Source: Paracoccus caeni (GTDB lineage: Bacteria > Pseudomonadota > Alphaproteobacteria > Rhodobacterales > Rhodobacteraceae). Taken from it: DNA of 34,367 nt. A model generated the notes under the pieces. It did not search any database. It was not told the DNA's origin and worked only from the letters and a program-made list of their open reading frames with translations. Positions 7,034 to 15,322 of this stretch are shown here, in pieces. The stretch's first letter is position 1. Each line of letters begins with the position of its first letter. The stretch lies in the NCBI RefSeq assembly GCF_016629665.1, contig NZ_JAEPRQ010000014.1, positions 1 through 34,367 on the forward strand, in the 5' to 3' direction. Position numbers and translations under genes: made by a program.

Positions 7034-9354
7034 GGGCGCAGCTTCTCGATCGCCATCAGCACGCGCTCGGGCGTGGCGGGGGCGTCCAGCAGCGCCGGTT
7101 CGCGGTAATCGCTGAACGAGGCGACGGCCATGTTGATCGCCTCGAACACGCTGATGCCCAGCATGAAGGGTGGCTCGCCCACGGCCTTCGACCGCTTGAT
7201 GCTGCGTTCGCTGTTTTCCGACCAGTCGGCCAGCTTCACGTTGAAGATGCGTGGTTTGTCCGAGGCCAGCGGGATCTTGTAGGTCGAGGGCGCGTGCGTG
7301 CGCAGCCGGCCCTTTTGATCCCACCACAATTCCTCGCAGGTCAGCCAGCCGGTGCCCTGCACGAAGGCGCCTTCCACCTGCCCCTTGTCGATGGCCGGGT
7401 TCAGCGAGCGTCCGGCATCGTGGATCACATCCACCCGGTCGATCACATATTCCCCGGTCAGCGTATCGACCGAAACCTCCGACACCGAGGCGCCATAGGC
7501 GTAGTAATAGAACGGCCTGCCCCGCCCGGTCGCGCGGTCCCAGTGGATTTTCGGGGTCTTGTAAAAGCCCGCCGCCGACAGATGGACCCGCGCCATATAG
7601 GCCGCCGCGATCACCTCATCAAACCGGATATCGCGGTCGCCCGCACGGATATGGCCGGGCACGAATTTCACCTCGTCGCGCGGCGCCTGCCAGCGTTCCG
7701 AGACGAAATCGATGATCCGGGCCTTGATCTGCTCGGCAGCATCCAGCGCCGCCATGCCGTTGAGATCGGTCCCCGAAGACGCCGCCGTGGCCGAGGTGTT
7801 CGGCACCTTCTCCGTCGTCGTTTTGGTGATCTTGATGCGGCCAATGTCGCATTGAAACGCCTCGGCCACGACCTGCGCGACCTTGGTGTTCAGCCCCTGC
7901 CCCATCTCGGTCCCGCCGTGGTTCAGCGCGATGGAGCCGTCGCTATAGATATGGATCAGCGCGCCGGCCTGATTGAACCAAGTAGCGGTGAAGCTGATCC
8001 CGAACTTGACCGGAGTGATCGCGATCCCCTTGCGGATCACCCCGCCATCGCGGGCAGCCTTGGCGTTCCAATCCAGCACGGCCTGACGGCGGGCGTGATA
8101 ATCGCTGTCGGCTTCAAGCTCGTCAAAGATACGCGGCAGGATCTGGTCGGTGACTTCCTGATGATAGGGGGTCAACTGGCCGTTCTGGTAGAGGTTCAGC
8201 TTGCGGATCTCCAACGGGTCGCGCTGAAGGGCATAGGCGATTTCCTCGACAATGCGTTCGGCCACGATCACGCCTTGCGGACCGCCAAAGCCCCGGAAGG
8301 CGGTGTTGCTGACGGTGTTCGTGCGCATCGGATGGCTGCTGACGCGGACATCGGGATAAAAATAGGCGTTGTCGCAATGAAACAGCGCGCGATCAGTCAC
8401 CGGGCCGGAAAGATCCGAGGAAAAGCCGCAGCGGGCATACCAATCCCCCTCGACCGCAAGGATACGGCCATCGTCGTCAAAACCCACCTCGTAATCGACC
8501 ACGAAATCGTGGCGCTTGCCGGTGGCGGTCATGTCGTCGTCACGGTCGGGGCGGATCTTCACCGCGCGATTCCAGCGTTTCGCGGCGATGGCGGCCACAC
8601 AGGCGAACAGGTTCATCTGCGTTTCCTTGCCGCCGAACCCGCCGCCCATCCGCCGCACATTCACCACCACCGAATGGCTTGGAACCCCAAGCGCATGCGA
8701 AACCATGTGCTGCACCTCGGTCGGGTGTTGGGTCGAGACGTTGATGATGACATCATCATCCTCGCCCGGGATCGCCATGGCGATCTGGCCTTCAAGGTAG
8801 AAGTGATCCTGCCCGCCGATGCTGAAACGGCGCTTGATCCGGTTCGGCGCGGTCTGCATCGCCGCCCCTGCATCGCCCCGGCGCAGCGTCAGCGGTTCGG
8901 TCACATAGCCCAGATCAGCCTCTTTCGCGGCCATTGGATCCAGCGCGAAGGGCAGTTCCTCATATTCGACCTTGACGTGATGGGCGGCGCGGCGGGCCTG
9001 ATCGCGGGTTTCGGCCACCACGGCGAACATCGGCTGGCCCCAGAATTTCACCTCGCCCTCGGCGAAGATCGGATCGTCATGCTTGTCGTTCGGCGCGACA
9101 TCGTTGACGCCGGGAATGTCCTCGGCAGTCAGCACGCCGATGACGCCGGGGGCGCGACGGGCGGCATCCAGATCGATGCTTTTGATCCGGCCATGCGCGC
9201 ATTGCGACAGGCCCAGATAGGCGTGAAGCGTGCGATAGGGCTCGTTCAGGTCATCGGTATATTCGGCCCGGCCCGTCACCTGCTTAATGGCGGAATCGTG
9301 GATCGTATCCGTATGGGCCAGCCCGCGAATGGTGGTTTCATCTTTCATCTTCAT
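7030..9354 (-). CDS. xdhB: Xanthine dehydrogenase, molybdenum-binding subunit
   Basis: With XdhA this forms the alpha2beta2 xanthine dehydrogenase that oxidises hypoxanthine and xanthine to urate with NAD+. The 774-residue length fits the XdhB type. Visible motifs include G-Q-D-H-F-Y-L-E-G-Q, R-R-M-G-G-G-F-G-G-K-E (molybdopterin contact), F-R-G-F-G-G-P-Q-G (substrate/MoCo Arg), G-T-E-M-G-Q-G-L and A-S-S-G-T-D. Near the C-terminus lies K-A-V-G-E-P-P-F, whose Glu is the catalytic base of this family. The ATG overlaps the xdhA stop as ATGA, with GGGAGA upstream. A second in-frame ATG six bases later is possible. It overlaps xdhC in the same way, giving a fully coupled operon. Confidence 0.97.
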   Translation of the reverse strand: MKMKDETTIRGLAHTDTIHDSAIKQVTGRAEYTDDLNEPYRTLHAYLGLSQCAHGRIKSIDLDAARRAPGVIGVLTAEDIPGVNDVAPNDKHDDPIFAEGEVKFWGQPMFAVVAETRDQARRAAHHVKVEYEELPFALDPMAAKEADLGYVTEPLTLRRGDAGAAMQTAPNRIKRRFSIGGQDHFYLEGQIAMAIPGEDDDVIINVSTQHPTEVQHMVSHALGVPSHSVVVNVRRMGGGFGGKETQMNLFACVAAIAAKRWNRAVKIRPDRDDDMTATGKRHDFVVDYEVGFDDDGRILAVEGDWYARCGFSSDLSGPVTDRALFHCDNAYFYPDVRVSSHPMRTNTVSNTAFRGFGGPQGVIVAERIVEEIAYALQRDPLEIRKLNLYQNGQLTPYHQEVTDQILPRIFDELEADSDYHARRQAVLDWNAKAARDGGVIRKGIAITPVKFGISFTATWFNQAGALIHIYSDGSIALNHGGTEMGQGLNTKVAQVVAEAFQCDIGRIKITKTTTEKVPNTSATAASSGTDLNGMAALDAAEQIKARIIDFVSERWQAPRDEVKFVPGHIRAGDRDIRFDEVIAAAYMARVHLSAAGFYKTPKIHWDRATGRGRPFYYYAYGASVSEVSVDTLTGEYVIDRVDVIHDAGRSLNPAIDKGQVEGAFVQGTGWLTCEELWWDQKGRLRTHAPSTYKIPLASDKPRIFNVKLADWSENSERSIKRSKAVGEPPFMLGISVFEAINMAVASFSDYREPALLDAPATPERVLMAIEKLRP

Positions 9355-10802
9355 TCTCCCACCGCGTATTTCAGACGCACCGGCAGGTCCGGTTCCGATT
9401 GTTCCAACCAGAAGCGGCGGAACAGGTTCGAGGCGACGGCGCTGCGATATTCGGCACTGGCCCGCCAGTCGCTGAGCGGCTGGAAATCGTCCGCCACGGC
9501 CTTCGCGGCGGCATCGAATGCCTCACGCGCGAAGGGTTGGCCGACCAGCGCAGCCTCTGCCTTTGCGGCGCGTTTCGGGATTCCGGCCATACCGCCAAAG
9601 GCCACCCGCGCCCCGGCAATGATGCCATTTTCAACGCTAAGACAAAAGCCCGCAGCGACGGCGGTGATGTCACTGTCGCGGCGCTTCGACACCTTGTAGG
9701 CCGCGATTTTCGCGCCGGGATTGGTCGGGATGATCACCTCTTCGACAAATTCGCCCGGCACGCGGTCCTGTTTGCCATAGTCGATGAAGAAATCCTGCAA
9801 CGCCACCTCACGCCGCACCGCGCCCTTGCGCAGCACGATCCGCGCGCCAAGCGAGATCAGCAGCGGCGGCGTATCCCCGATGGGCGAGCCATTGGCGATA
9901 TTGGCGCCAATCGTGCCCATATTGCGCACCTGCCAGCCGCCGATGCGCAGAATGTAATCGTAAGCCTGCGGCAGATGTTCGCGAAAGACCGGCCCGGCCT
10001 CACTATAGGTGACACCGGCACCAAGACGGATCTCGCCGTCCCGAACCTCGATCCCCTTCATCAGATGCCCGATGAACACGGCGGGCGAGATATTGCGCAG
10101 AAACTTCGTCACCCACAGCCCGACATCGGTAGAGCCTGCGACGATGGTGGCCTTCGGGTTTTCCTCCAGCACCGCCGCCAGATCGTCGGCATCGGTCGGG
10201 ATGATGGCGCGCTGATCGCCCTTGGTCAGTTCGACCCGCTGGCCCCACATCTCGCGCAGCTTCGCCGCAACCCGGTCGCGTTCAACCAGCAACATATCCA
10301 TCGCCTGCCCGCCCGCGCGGCCAGCGGCCAGGGCGGCTTTGACGATCGGCTCGTATCCGGTGCAGCGGCAAAGGTTGCCCTGCAACGCGGTCTCGATCTC
10401 GGTCACGCCCGCATCGGGATTGCCCATCCACAGCCCGTAAAGCGACATGACGATCCCCGGCGTGCAGAACCCGCACTGGCTGCCGTGGTTTTCAACCATC
10501 GCCTTCTGGATCGGATGCAAACCACCTTCGGGCGAGTGGATATGTTCCACTGTCACCACATGACAGCCGTGGCACGAGGCCAGAAAGCGGATGCAGGCAT
10601 TGATCGGCTCGTAGATCATGCCGGTCTGGGTCAGCCGTCCCAGCAGCACCGTGCAGGCACCGCAGTCACCCTCGGCGCAGCCTTCCTTGGTCCCGGTCAG
10701 GCGGCGGGCAATGCGGAGATGGTCAAGAAGCGTGTCCGACGCCCCGACATCGGTCAGCCGGATTTCCTGATCGTTCAGCAGAAAGCGCAACTCGGGCGTC
10801 AT
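9351..10802 (-). CDS. xdhA: Xanthine dehydrogenase, [2Fe-2S]/FAD subunit
   Basis: This 483-residue subunit carries electrons from the molybdenum centre to NAD+. The N-terminal plant-ferredoxin-like domain has C-A-E-G-D-C-G-A-C plus a later Cys. The second cluster domain has C-G-F-C-T-P-G and N-L-C-R-C-T-G. An FAD domain follows (about 190-480; A-G-S-T-D-V-G and N-I-A-N-G-S-P-I-G-D). The start was placed at the ATG with AGAGGA about six bases upstream, because the protein then begins with the ferredoxin fold; an in-frame extension to 10889 would run through the divergent promoter. It is the first gene of the xdhABC-guaD operon, divergent from a LysR gene with 112 bp between them holding a conserved palindrome. 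Confidence 0.96.
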   Translation of the reverse strand: MTPELRFLLNDQEIRLTDVGASDTLLDHLRIARRLTGTKEGCAEGDCGACTVLLGRLTQTGMIYEPINACIRFLASCHGCHVVTVEHIHSPEGGLHPIQKAMVENHGSQCGFCTPGIVMSLYGLWMGNPDAGVTEIETALQGNLCRCTGYEPIVKAALAAGRAGGQAMDMLLVERDRVAAKLREMWGQRVELTKGDQRAIIPTDADDLAAVLEENPKATIVAGSTDVGLWVTKFLRNISPAVFIGHLMKGIEVRDGEIRLGAGVTYSEAGPVFREHLPQAYDYILRIGGWQVRNMGTIGANIANGSPIGDTPPLLISLGARIVLRKGAVRREVALQDFFIDYGKQDRVPGEFVEEVIIPTNPGAKIAAYKVSKRRDSDITAVAAGFCLSVENGIIAGARVAFGGMAGIPKRAAKAEAALVGQPFAREAFDAAAKAVADDFQPLSDWRASAEYRSAVASNLFRRFWLEQSEPDLPVRLKYAVGE

Positions 10803-10875
10803 GGCATTCCTCTTGGCTGTGAACCCGATAATCAGCCTATGCCTTAAAAAACGATTGCGAAATCTGTTCCGACAC

Positions 10876-10907
10876 GGAAGACTTTCCATGAATCCTTGAA
10901 AGTGGCC
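10876..10907. promoter_or_regulatory. Candidate LysR operator, copy A (xdhA/lysR divergent promoter)
   Basis: TTTCCA-N7-TTGAAA (10883-10901) sits in a longer segment that matches copy B at 24730-24761 at 26 of 32 positions, with no gaps. TCNA-N7-TTGA has the 4-7-4 geometry usual for LysR-family boxes. It ends 13 nt before the LysR start and about 80 nt from xdhA, consistent with autoregulation plus xdhA control. The similarity is seen directly; assignment to this LysR protein is inference. Confidence 0.6.
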
Positions 10908-10914
10908 TGTCGAA

Positions 10915-11808
10915 ATGTCCTATCTGGAAAGCCTTCGCGTGTTCGTGCGCGTCATCGAGCTGGGCTCGATCACCGCTGGCGGGCGCGATCTGCGCCTGTC
11001 GCCTGCTGTCGCGTCGAACCGGATCAAGGATCTGGAGAACCGCTTTGGCGTGCGTTTGCTGAACCGAACCACCCGCAAACTGACCGCGACCGAGATCGGC
11101 CGCGCCTTCTATGACCACGCCCGCCGCGTCATCGACACGCTGGACGAGGCCGAGGCGATGGTTTCAAGTTTTTCGGGAAAACCGCAGGGGGTGATCCGGC
11201 TGACGGCGCCTCTGGGCCTTGGCAGGCGGCTGATCGCGCCGCTGATTCCGCCCTTTTGCGCGGAAAACCCCGGCGTGGACATCCGCCTGCGCCTGTCCGA
11301 CCGCAATGTGAACATCGTCGAGGATGCCATCGATCTGGCATTCTTCCTTGGCGAGCCCGCCGATTCCGCGCTGAAATGGCGCAAGATCGCCGATGCGCCA
11401 CGGGTGTTGGTGGCATCGCCGGAATATCTGGCCCAGCACGGCACACCCACGACACCGGACGAGTTGGTGGGCCATAACTGCCTGTTGCTGCGCTATCCCC
11501 GCAGCCCGGAATTCTTCTGGGTGTTACAGGCCGCAGACGGCCCGCAGAAAATGATGGTGAACGGGCGGTTTGATACAGATGACGGCGATGTGCTGCGTCA
11601 ATGGGCACTGGATTCACAGGGTATCGCGAATCGGCCCCTCTATGAGGTCGCTGACGATCTGAAAGAGGGACGTCTGGTGCAACTTCTGCCCGACACCCCG
11701 CCGATCTCGGCCCAATTCGGCTGCCTGACGCCGCACCGGCGGTTGCAGGATCCGAAGGTGCGGATGTTCGCGGATTTCGCGGTCAGGGAGTTGAAGAAGG
11801 CGTTTTGA
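10915..11808 (+). CDS. LysR-family transcriptional regulator of the purine cluster (proposed)
   Basis: The 297-residue protein has an N-terminal winged helix-turn-helix (about 1-60; S-I-T-A-G-G-R-D-L-R-L-S, N-R-T-T-R-K-L-T). A two-lobed periplasmic-binding-protein-like effector domain follows (about 90-295). The sequence style is of the CrgA/DmlR group (R-L-T-A-P-L-G-L-G-R, E-D-A-I-D-L-A-F). It is transcribed divergently from xdhA, the classic arrangement for a LysR regulator and its target. The shared palindrome at both xdhA and puuE promoters suggests a regulon covering XDH, guanine deaminase, AzgA permease, PuuE-UraD and itself. The inducer is unknown; a purine or pathway intermediate such as urate or allantoin is only a guess. 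Confidence 0.9.
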   Translation: MSYLESLRVFVRVIELGSITAGGRDLRLSPAVASNRIKDLENRFGVRLLNRTTRKLTATEIGRAFYDHARRVIDTLDEAEAMVSSFSGKPQGVIRLTAPLGLGRRLIAPLIPPFCAENPGVDIRLRLSDRNVNIVEDAIDLAFFLGEPADSALKWRKIADAPRVLVASPEYLAQHGTPTTPDELVGHNCLLLRYPRSPEFFWVLQAADGPQKMMVNGRFDTDDGDVLRQWALDSQGIANRPLYEVADDLKEGRLVQLLPDTPPISAQFGCLTPHRRLQDPKVRMFADFAVRELKKAF

Positions 11809-11821
11809 GACGATTTTCTCT

Positions 11822-11851
11822 CGGCGCGGTTGAACCCGGCGCCGCTTTGAT
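11822..11851 (+). terminator. Possible terminator of the LysR gene
   Basis: CGGCGC (11822-11827) and GCGCCG (11839-11844) form a six-base-pair stem with a partly paired loop, followed by a short CTTTGAT. It lies 14 nt after the LysR stop codon and before pnuC. The weak T tract means read-through is plausible. Confidence 0.35.
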
Positions 11852-11891
11852 AAAAACATTCGCCAGTTCCCTGGGCAAAGGCTTGATCTGA

Positions 11892-12506
11892 ATGGCACAA
11901 TTCGTAGATTTCATCGTCGGGATGTTTGGAACCCGGGCAATCGAGATCATTGCGGTTCTCTGCGGTCTGGTGAATGTCGGACTGATTATCCGGCGCAGCA
12001 TCTGGAACTATCCTTTCGGCATCCTGATGGTGATCCTCTATGCGTGGATTTTCTACGATGTCCGCCTTTACAGCGATGCGCTGTTGCAGATCTTTTTCCT
12101 GTTCATACAGGTCATTGGTATCTTCACGTGGCTGAATGCACGCGACGATGACGGTCTGGTCAAACCGACCGATCTGCCGCTGCGCGCTGCCGCCGTCTGG
12201 GTGGTGGCCGCGATCATTGCCAGCTTCGCGCTTGGTCATGTCATGGCGACACGCACCGACGCAGATTTCCCATATTGGGACGCGACAACAACCGTGCTTA
12301 GCGTCATTGCGCAGTATCTTATGGCGCGCCGCTATCTTCAAAGCTGGCTGGTCTGGATCACCGTCGATGTTCTGGCAATCGGGCTTTACTGGCAGAAAGA
12401 TCTGACCCCGACAGCAGCGCTTTATCTGATCTTCCTTGGCATGGCGGTCACCGGATACCTCAACTGGCGGCAGTCGATGCAGCCATCCAAGGCGGCTTAC
12501 GCATGA
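11892..12506 (+). CDS. pnuC: PnuC-family nicotinamide riboside transporter
   Basis: This is a 204-residue inner-membrane protein with about seven hydrophobic segments. Characteristic PnuC features are W-N-Y-P-F-G-I in the second segment region, Q-x-F-F-L-F near helix 3, and W-x-x-x-D-V-L late in the protein. PnuC facilitates uptake of nicotinamide riboside, which is trapped by phosphorylation. The following gene encodes that kinase and overlaps the pnuC stop codon as ATGA, supporting the call. It is the first gene of a two-gene operon inserted between the LysR gene and puuD. It is not a purine gene itself, but the nearby XDH and BhcD reactions use NAD(H). Confidence 0.92.
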   Translation: MAQFVDFIVGMFGTRAIEIIAVLCGLVNVGLIIRRSIWNYPFGILMVILYAWIFYDVRLYSDALLQIFFLFIQVIGIFTWLNARDDDGLVKPTDLPLRAAAVWVVAAIIASFALGHVMATRTDADFPYWDATTTVLSVIAQYLMARRYLQSWLVWITVDVLAIGLYWQKDLTPTAALYLIFLGMAVTGYLNWRQSMQPSKAAYA

Positions 12507-13507
12507 CGACTCGTGGCTTTCTGCTTGGCAAATTCCTGCCTCCGCATACAGGCCATGTTTTCATGTGCAACATGGCGGCGGCGATGTGCGATGAACTGAC
12601 CGTCCTTGTCTGCTCTCTGGACAGCGATCCGATTGAGGGATCATTGCGCTATCAGTGGATGAAGCAGCTTCTACCGCATGTCCGGGTGATACATCACACC
12701 AAAAACGTGCCGCAAACGCCCGAGGAACACCCCGATTTCTGGGCGATTTGGCAGCGAATCTGCAAGGAAGCCCATCCCGAGCATCTGGACTACGTTTTCG
12801 GGTCCGAACCCTATGTGGTTGAGCTGGCGAAAGTGCTGGATGCCCGTCCCAAACTGATCGACCCCGAGCGTCTCGCCTTTCCAACCTCGGCCCGTATCAT
12901 CCTGCGCGACCCAGCGGGAAACTGGGACATGATCCCCGACGCGGTTCGACCCTATTTTCAGCGGCGTGTGGTGTTGGCCGGGGCGGAAAGCACCGGAAAA
13001 TCGACGCTTGCCGCCGAGCTTGCATCAGCCTTGAACACCCGCTTTGTTCCCGAATATGGGCGCATTTTCGACGCCTACCGGACCGAGGACTGGCAAAGCT
13101 CCAGCTTCACCGAGATCGAGCTTGGACATAGGGCAATGCGTCAGGCGATTGCTCCATCGGCAGGTCCGATCCTGATCGAGGATACCGACGAACTGGTCAC
13201 ACGCGTCTGGCAATCGGCCTTGACCGGAACGATGCCTGCCCGCGCCCGACCGTCCGATCTTGCGGATCTTTATCTACTGCTACCGACCGACCTGCCCTGG
13301 CAGGACGACGGAACCCGATACCAACAAGCGGACAAATTCCGCGAGGCATTCCAGCAGTCGATGAAACATGAACTGATCGAGGCGGGTGTCGCATGGCGCG
13401 CGATCAGTGGCACTGGCCCGGCGCGGCTGCGCAATGCGATGGAGGCGATAGAGCAGGCCTTTGCCCAAGGGACCGATGATGAGGCAAGGAAGACAGCGTC
13501 GCGCTGA
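12503..13507 (+). CDS. nadR: NadR-like bifunctional NMN adenylyltransferase / ribosylnicotinamide kinase
   Basis: The 334-residue protein phosphorylates nicotinamide riboside to NMN and adenylylates NMN to NAD+. The N-terminal nucleotidyltransferase domain (about 1-150) opens with G-K-F-L-P-P-H-T-G-H, with the HxGH catalytic motif at 15-18. The C-terminal P-loop kinase domain (about 153-330) has Walker A G-A-E-S-T-G-K-S-T at 160-168. The helix-turn-helix that makes enterobacterial NadR a repressor is absent, so this form is catalytic only. It is coupled to pnuC by an ATGA overlap. Its stop lies 3 nt from the stop of convergent puuD, with no room for a conventional terminator between them. Confidence 0.93.
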   Translation: MTTRGFLLGKFLPPHTGHVFMCNMAAAMCDELTVLVCSLDSDPIEGSLRYQWMKQLLPHVRVIHHTKNVPQTPEEHPDFWAIWQRICKEAHPEHLDYVFGSEPYVVELAKVLDARPKLIDPERLAFPTSARIILRDPAGNWDMIPDAVRPYFQRRVVLAGAESTGKSTLAAELASALNTRFVPEYGRIFDAYRTEDWQSSSFTEIELGHRAMRQAIAPSAGPILIEDTDELVTRVWQSALTGTMPARARPSDLADLYLLLPTDLPWQDDGTRYQQADKFREAFQQSMKHELIEAGVAWRAISGTGPARLRNAMEAIEQAFAQGTDDEARKTASR

Positions 13508-13510
13508 TCC

Positions 13511-14773
13511 TCACATCCCCGCAAACACCCCGCCGCCTGCCTGACGGAACCAGCGGATCACCTTTTGCCGCTCTTCCGGCTCCATGAAGCTTACATTCGC
13601 GGGCGGCATGGCGTCGGTCAGGCCGGCCTGGACATAGATCTCTTTCGCATGGCGGGCGATGTCCTGAGGGGTCTCCAGAAAGACTCCCTTCGGTGCGTGG
13701 TAAATCCCCTCATAGGCCGTCTGCCGTGCGTGGCACATCGCGCAGCGGCCCATGATGATGTTGCTGACCTCGTCGAAACCCTCTGCCTCGGCAAAGCGGG
13801 TTTCGACGGCGGTCAGGGGGCGGGCCTCGGCCTCTTCCAGACTGTCCTGGTTAAGACCGATCGAGCTGAGCCACATGACCATGATGAACAGGATCGCCGT
13901 CACCGCCCATGTCCACCACAGCTCGCCCTTGCGGGCATGCATGGTGTTGAAGAAATGCCGGATGGTCACGCCCATCAGGAAGATCAGCGCCGCGATCAGC
14001 CAGTTATACTGGCTCGCGAAGGCCAGCGGGTAGTGGTTCGACAGCATCAGGAAGATGACCGGCAGGGTCAGGTAGTTGTTATGCGTCGAACGCAGCTTGG
14101 CGATCTTGCCGTATTTCGGATCGGGCGCGCGTCCCGCCTTCAGATCCGCCACCACGATGCGCTGGTTCGGCATGATGATGAAGAACACATTCGCCGTCAT
14201 GATCGTCGCGGTGAAGGCGCCAAGGTGCAGCAGCGCGGCGCGGCCAGTGAAGACCTGCGTATAGCCCCACCCCATCACGACCAGCGCCACGAACAGCAGC
14301 AGCATCAGCACCGTCGGCGTCTCGCCCAGCTTTGATTTGCAAAGCGTGTCATAGATCAGCCAGCCAATCGCCAGCGAACCGCCCGAGATTAGAATGGCCT
14401 GCCATGTCGCCAGATCCATCTTGGCCGGGTCGATCAGATAAAGGTTCGCCCCCGCCCAATAAGTGACCATGAGAAGCGCCGCCCCGGAGATCCAGGTCAT
14501 GTAGCTTTCCCATTTGAACCAGGTCAGATGCTCGGGCATCTGTTCTGGCGCGACCAGATATTTGTTGATGTGGTAAAAGCCGCCGCCATGGACCTGCCAT
14601 TCCTCGCCATGCGCACCCTTGGGCAGGCCCGGCACTTTCAGCAGGCCAAGATCCAGCGCCACGAAATAGAAGGACGAGCCGATCCAGGCGATGGCGGTGA
14701 TGACATGCAGCCAGCGGATCGCGAAGGCGATCCATTCCCAGATGATGACATAATCGGGGATCAGGGGGATCAT
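13511..14773 (-). CDS. puuD: Membrane urate hydroxylase with C-terminal cytochrome c domain
   Basis: PuuD oxidises urate to 5-hydroxyisourate in place of soluble uricase and is thought to pass electrons to cytochrome c, avoiding H2O2. The 420-residue protein has about eight membrane helices (residues 1-310; early segments W-L-H-V-I-T-A-I-A-W-I-G and H-G-G-G-F-Y-H). A cytochrome c domain follows, with the heme-binding CAMCH at 344-348 and a likely distal Met in D-A-M-P-P (about 389). The length and fusion match the known PuuD type. It starts 3 nt after hiuH, so the product goes directly to the next enzyme in the pathway. It converges tail-to-tail with nadR. Confidence 0.95.
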   Translation of the reverse strand: MIPLIPDYVIIWEWIAFAIRWLHVITAIAWIGSSFYFVALDLGLLKVPGLPKGAHGEEWQVHGGGFYHINKYLVAPEQMPEHLTWFKWESYMTWISGAALLMVTYWAGANLYLIDPAKMDLATWQAILISGGSLAIGWLIYDTLCKSKLGETPTVLMLLLFVALVVMGWGYTQVFTGRAALLHLGAFTATIMTANVFFIIMPNQRIVVADLKAGRAPDPKYGKIAKLRSTHNNYLTLPVIFLMLSNHYPLAFASQYNWLIAALIFLMGVTIRHFFNTMHARKGELWWTWAVTAILFIMVMWLSSIGLNQDSLEEAEARPLTAVETRFAEAEGFDEVSNIIMGRCAMCHARQTAYEGIYHAPKGVFLETPQDIARHAKEIYVQAGLTDAMPPANVSFMEPEERQKVIRWFRQAGGGVFAGM

Positions 14774-14776
14774 CGC

Positions 14777-15130
14777 TCAACTCCCCCGATAGGTGGAAAA
14801 GCCGAAGGGCGAGACCAGCAGCGGCACATGGTAATGGTCGTCCTTCGACATGCCGAAGCGGATCGGGATCACGTCAAGGAAACGCGGGCTTTCCGGGGCG
14901 ATGCCGGTGGCGTCCATCCAATCGCCCGCGTGGAATTCAAGCTCATAGATACCTTGCGCGAAGTCGGCTTCGGGCAGGATCTGGCGGTTGGTGCGGCCGT
15001 CGCTATTGGTAGTCAGGCGCGCAAGCTCGGTCCGCTGGCCGCCGTCAAGACGGAACAGCACCACCTCCATCCCTTCGGCCGGAAGACCGCGGGCGGTGTC
15101 CAGAACATGGGTGGTCAGGTAACCTGGCAT
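14777..15130 (-). CDS. hiuH: 5-hydroxyisourate hydrolase
   Basis: The enzyme hydrolyses 5-hydroxyisourate to OHCU. The 117-residue length is typical of the transthyretin-like family. Active-site residues are visible: His8 in T-T-H-V-L-D, Arg46 in D-G-R-T, His99/His101 in D-D-H-Y-H-V-P, and the diagnostic C-terminal tetrapeptide YRGS (114-117), which separates the hydrolase from transthyretin. There is no signal peptide, so it is cytoplasmic. It precedes puuD by 3 nt. The 192 bp upstream contain a terminator-like hairpin for the permease gene, so hiuH-puuD may have its own promoter, though I could not place one. Confidence 0.96.
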   Translation of the reverse strand: MPGYLTTHVLDTARGLPAEGMEVVLFRLDGGQRTELARLTTNSDGRTNRQILPEADFAQGIYELEFHAGDWMDATGIAPESPRFLDVIPIRFGMSKDDHYHVPLLVSPFGFSTYRGS

Positions 15131-15281
15131 GATGGGTTTCCCTTCTAAACTCTCATTTCATTGATACCTCATCCACGCGCTGGCGCGAGATGGTGCGTCG
15201 GCAAGGCAGTCTAAAGATTCCCTATAAAATCACATGCTGCTTTTGCCGGATTCGGGGGTAATCATGCTGCGGATGGAATAA

Positions 15282-15307
15282 GGGCGGCCCGATCGCTCGG
15301 CCCGCCC
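15282..15307 (-). terminator. Imperfect GC hairpin after the NCS2 permease gene
   Basis: GGGCGGCCCGA (15282-15292) pairs with TCGGCCCGCCC (15297-15307), with one internal C/C mismatch and a 4-nt loop. It lies 16 nt beyond the permease stop. Only TTATT follows on the minus strand, so termination may be partial and read-through into hiuH-puuD possible. Confidence 0.5.
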
Positions 15308-15322
15308 CGGTATTGGCCGCGA

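Noticed and set aside
7294..9699. Plus-strand 801-residue open frame
   Set aside because: It is antisense to xdhB and xdhA, whose motifs are unmistakable. Long antisense frames are common in high-GC genes with third-position bias.
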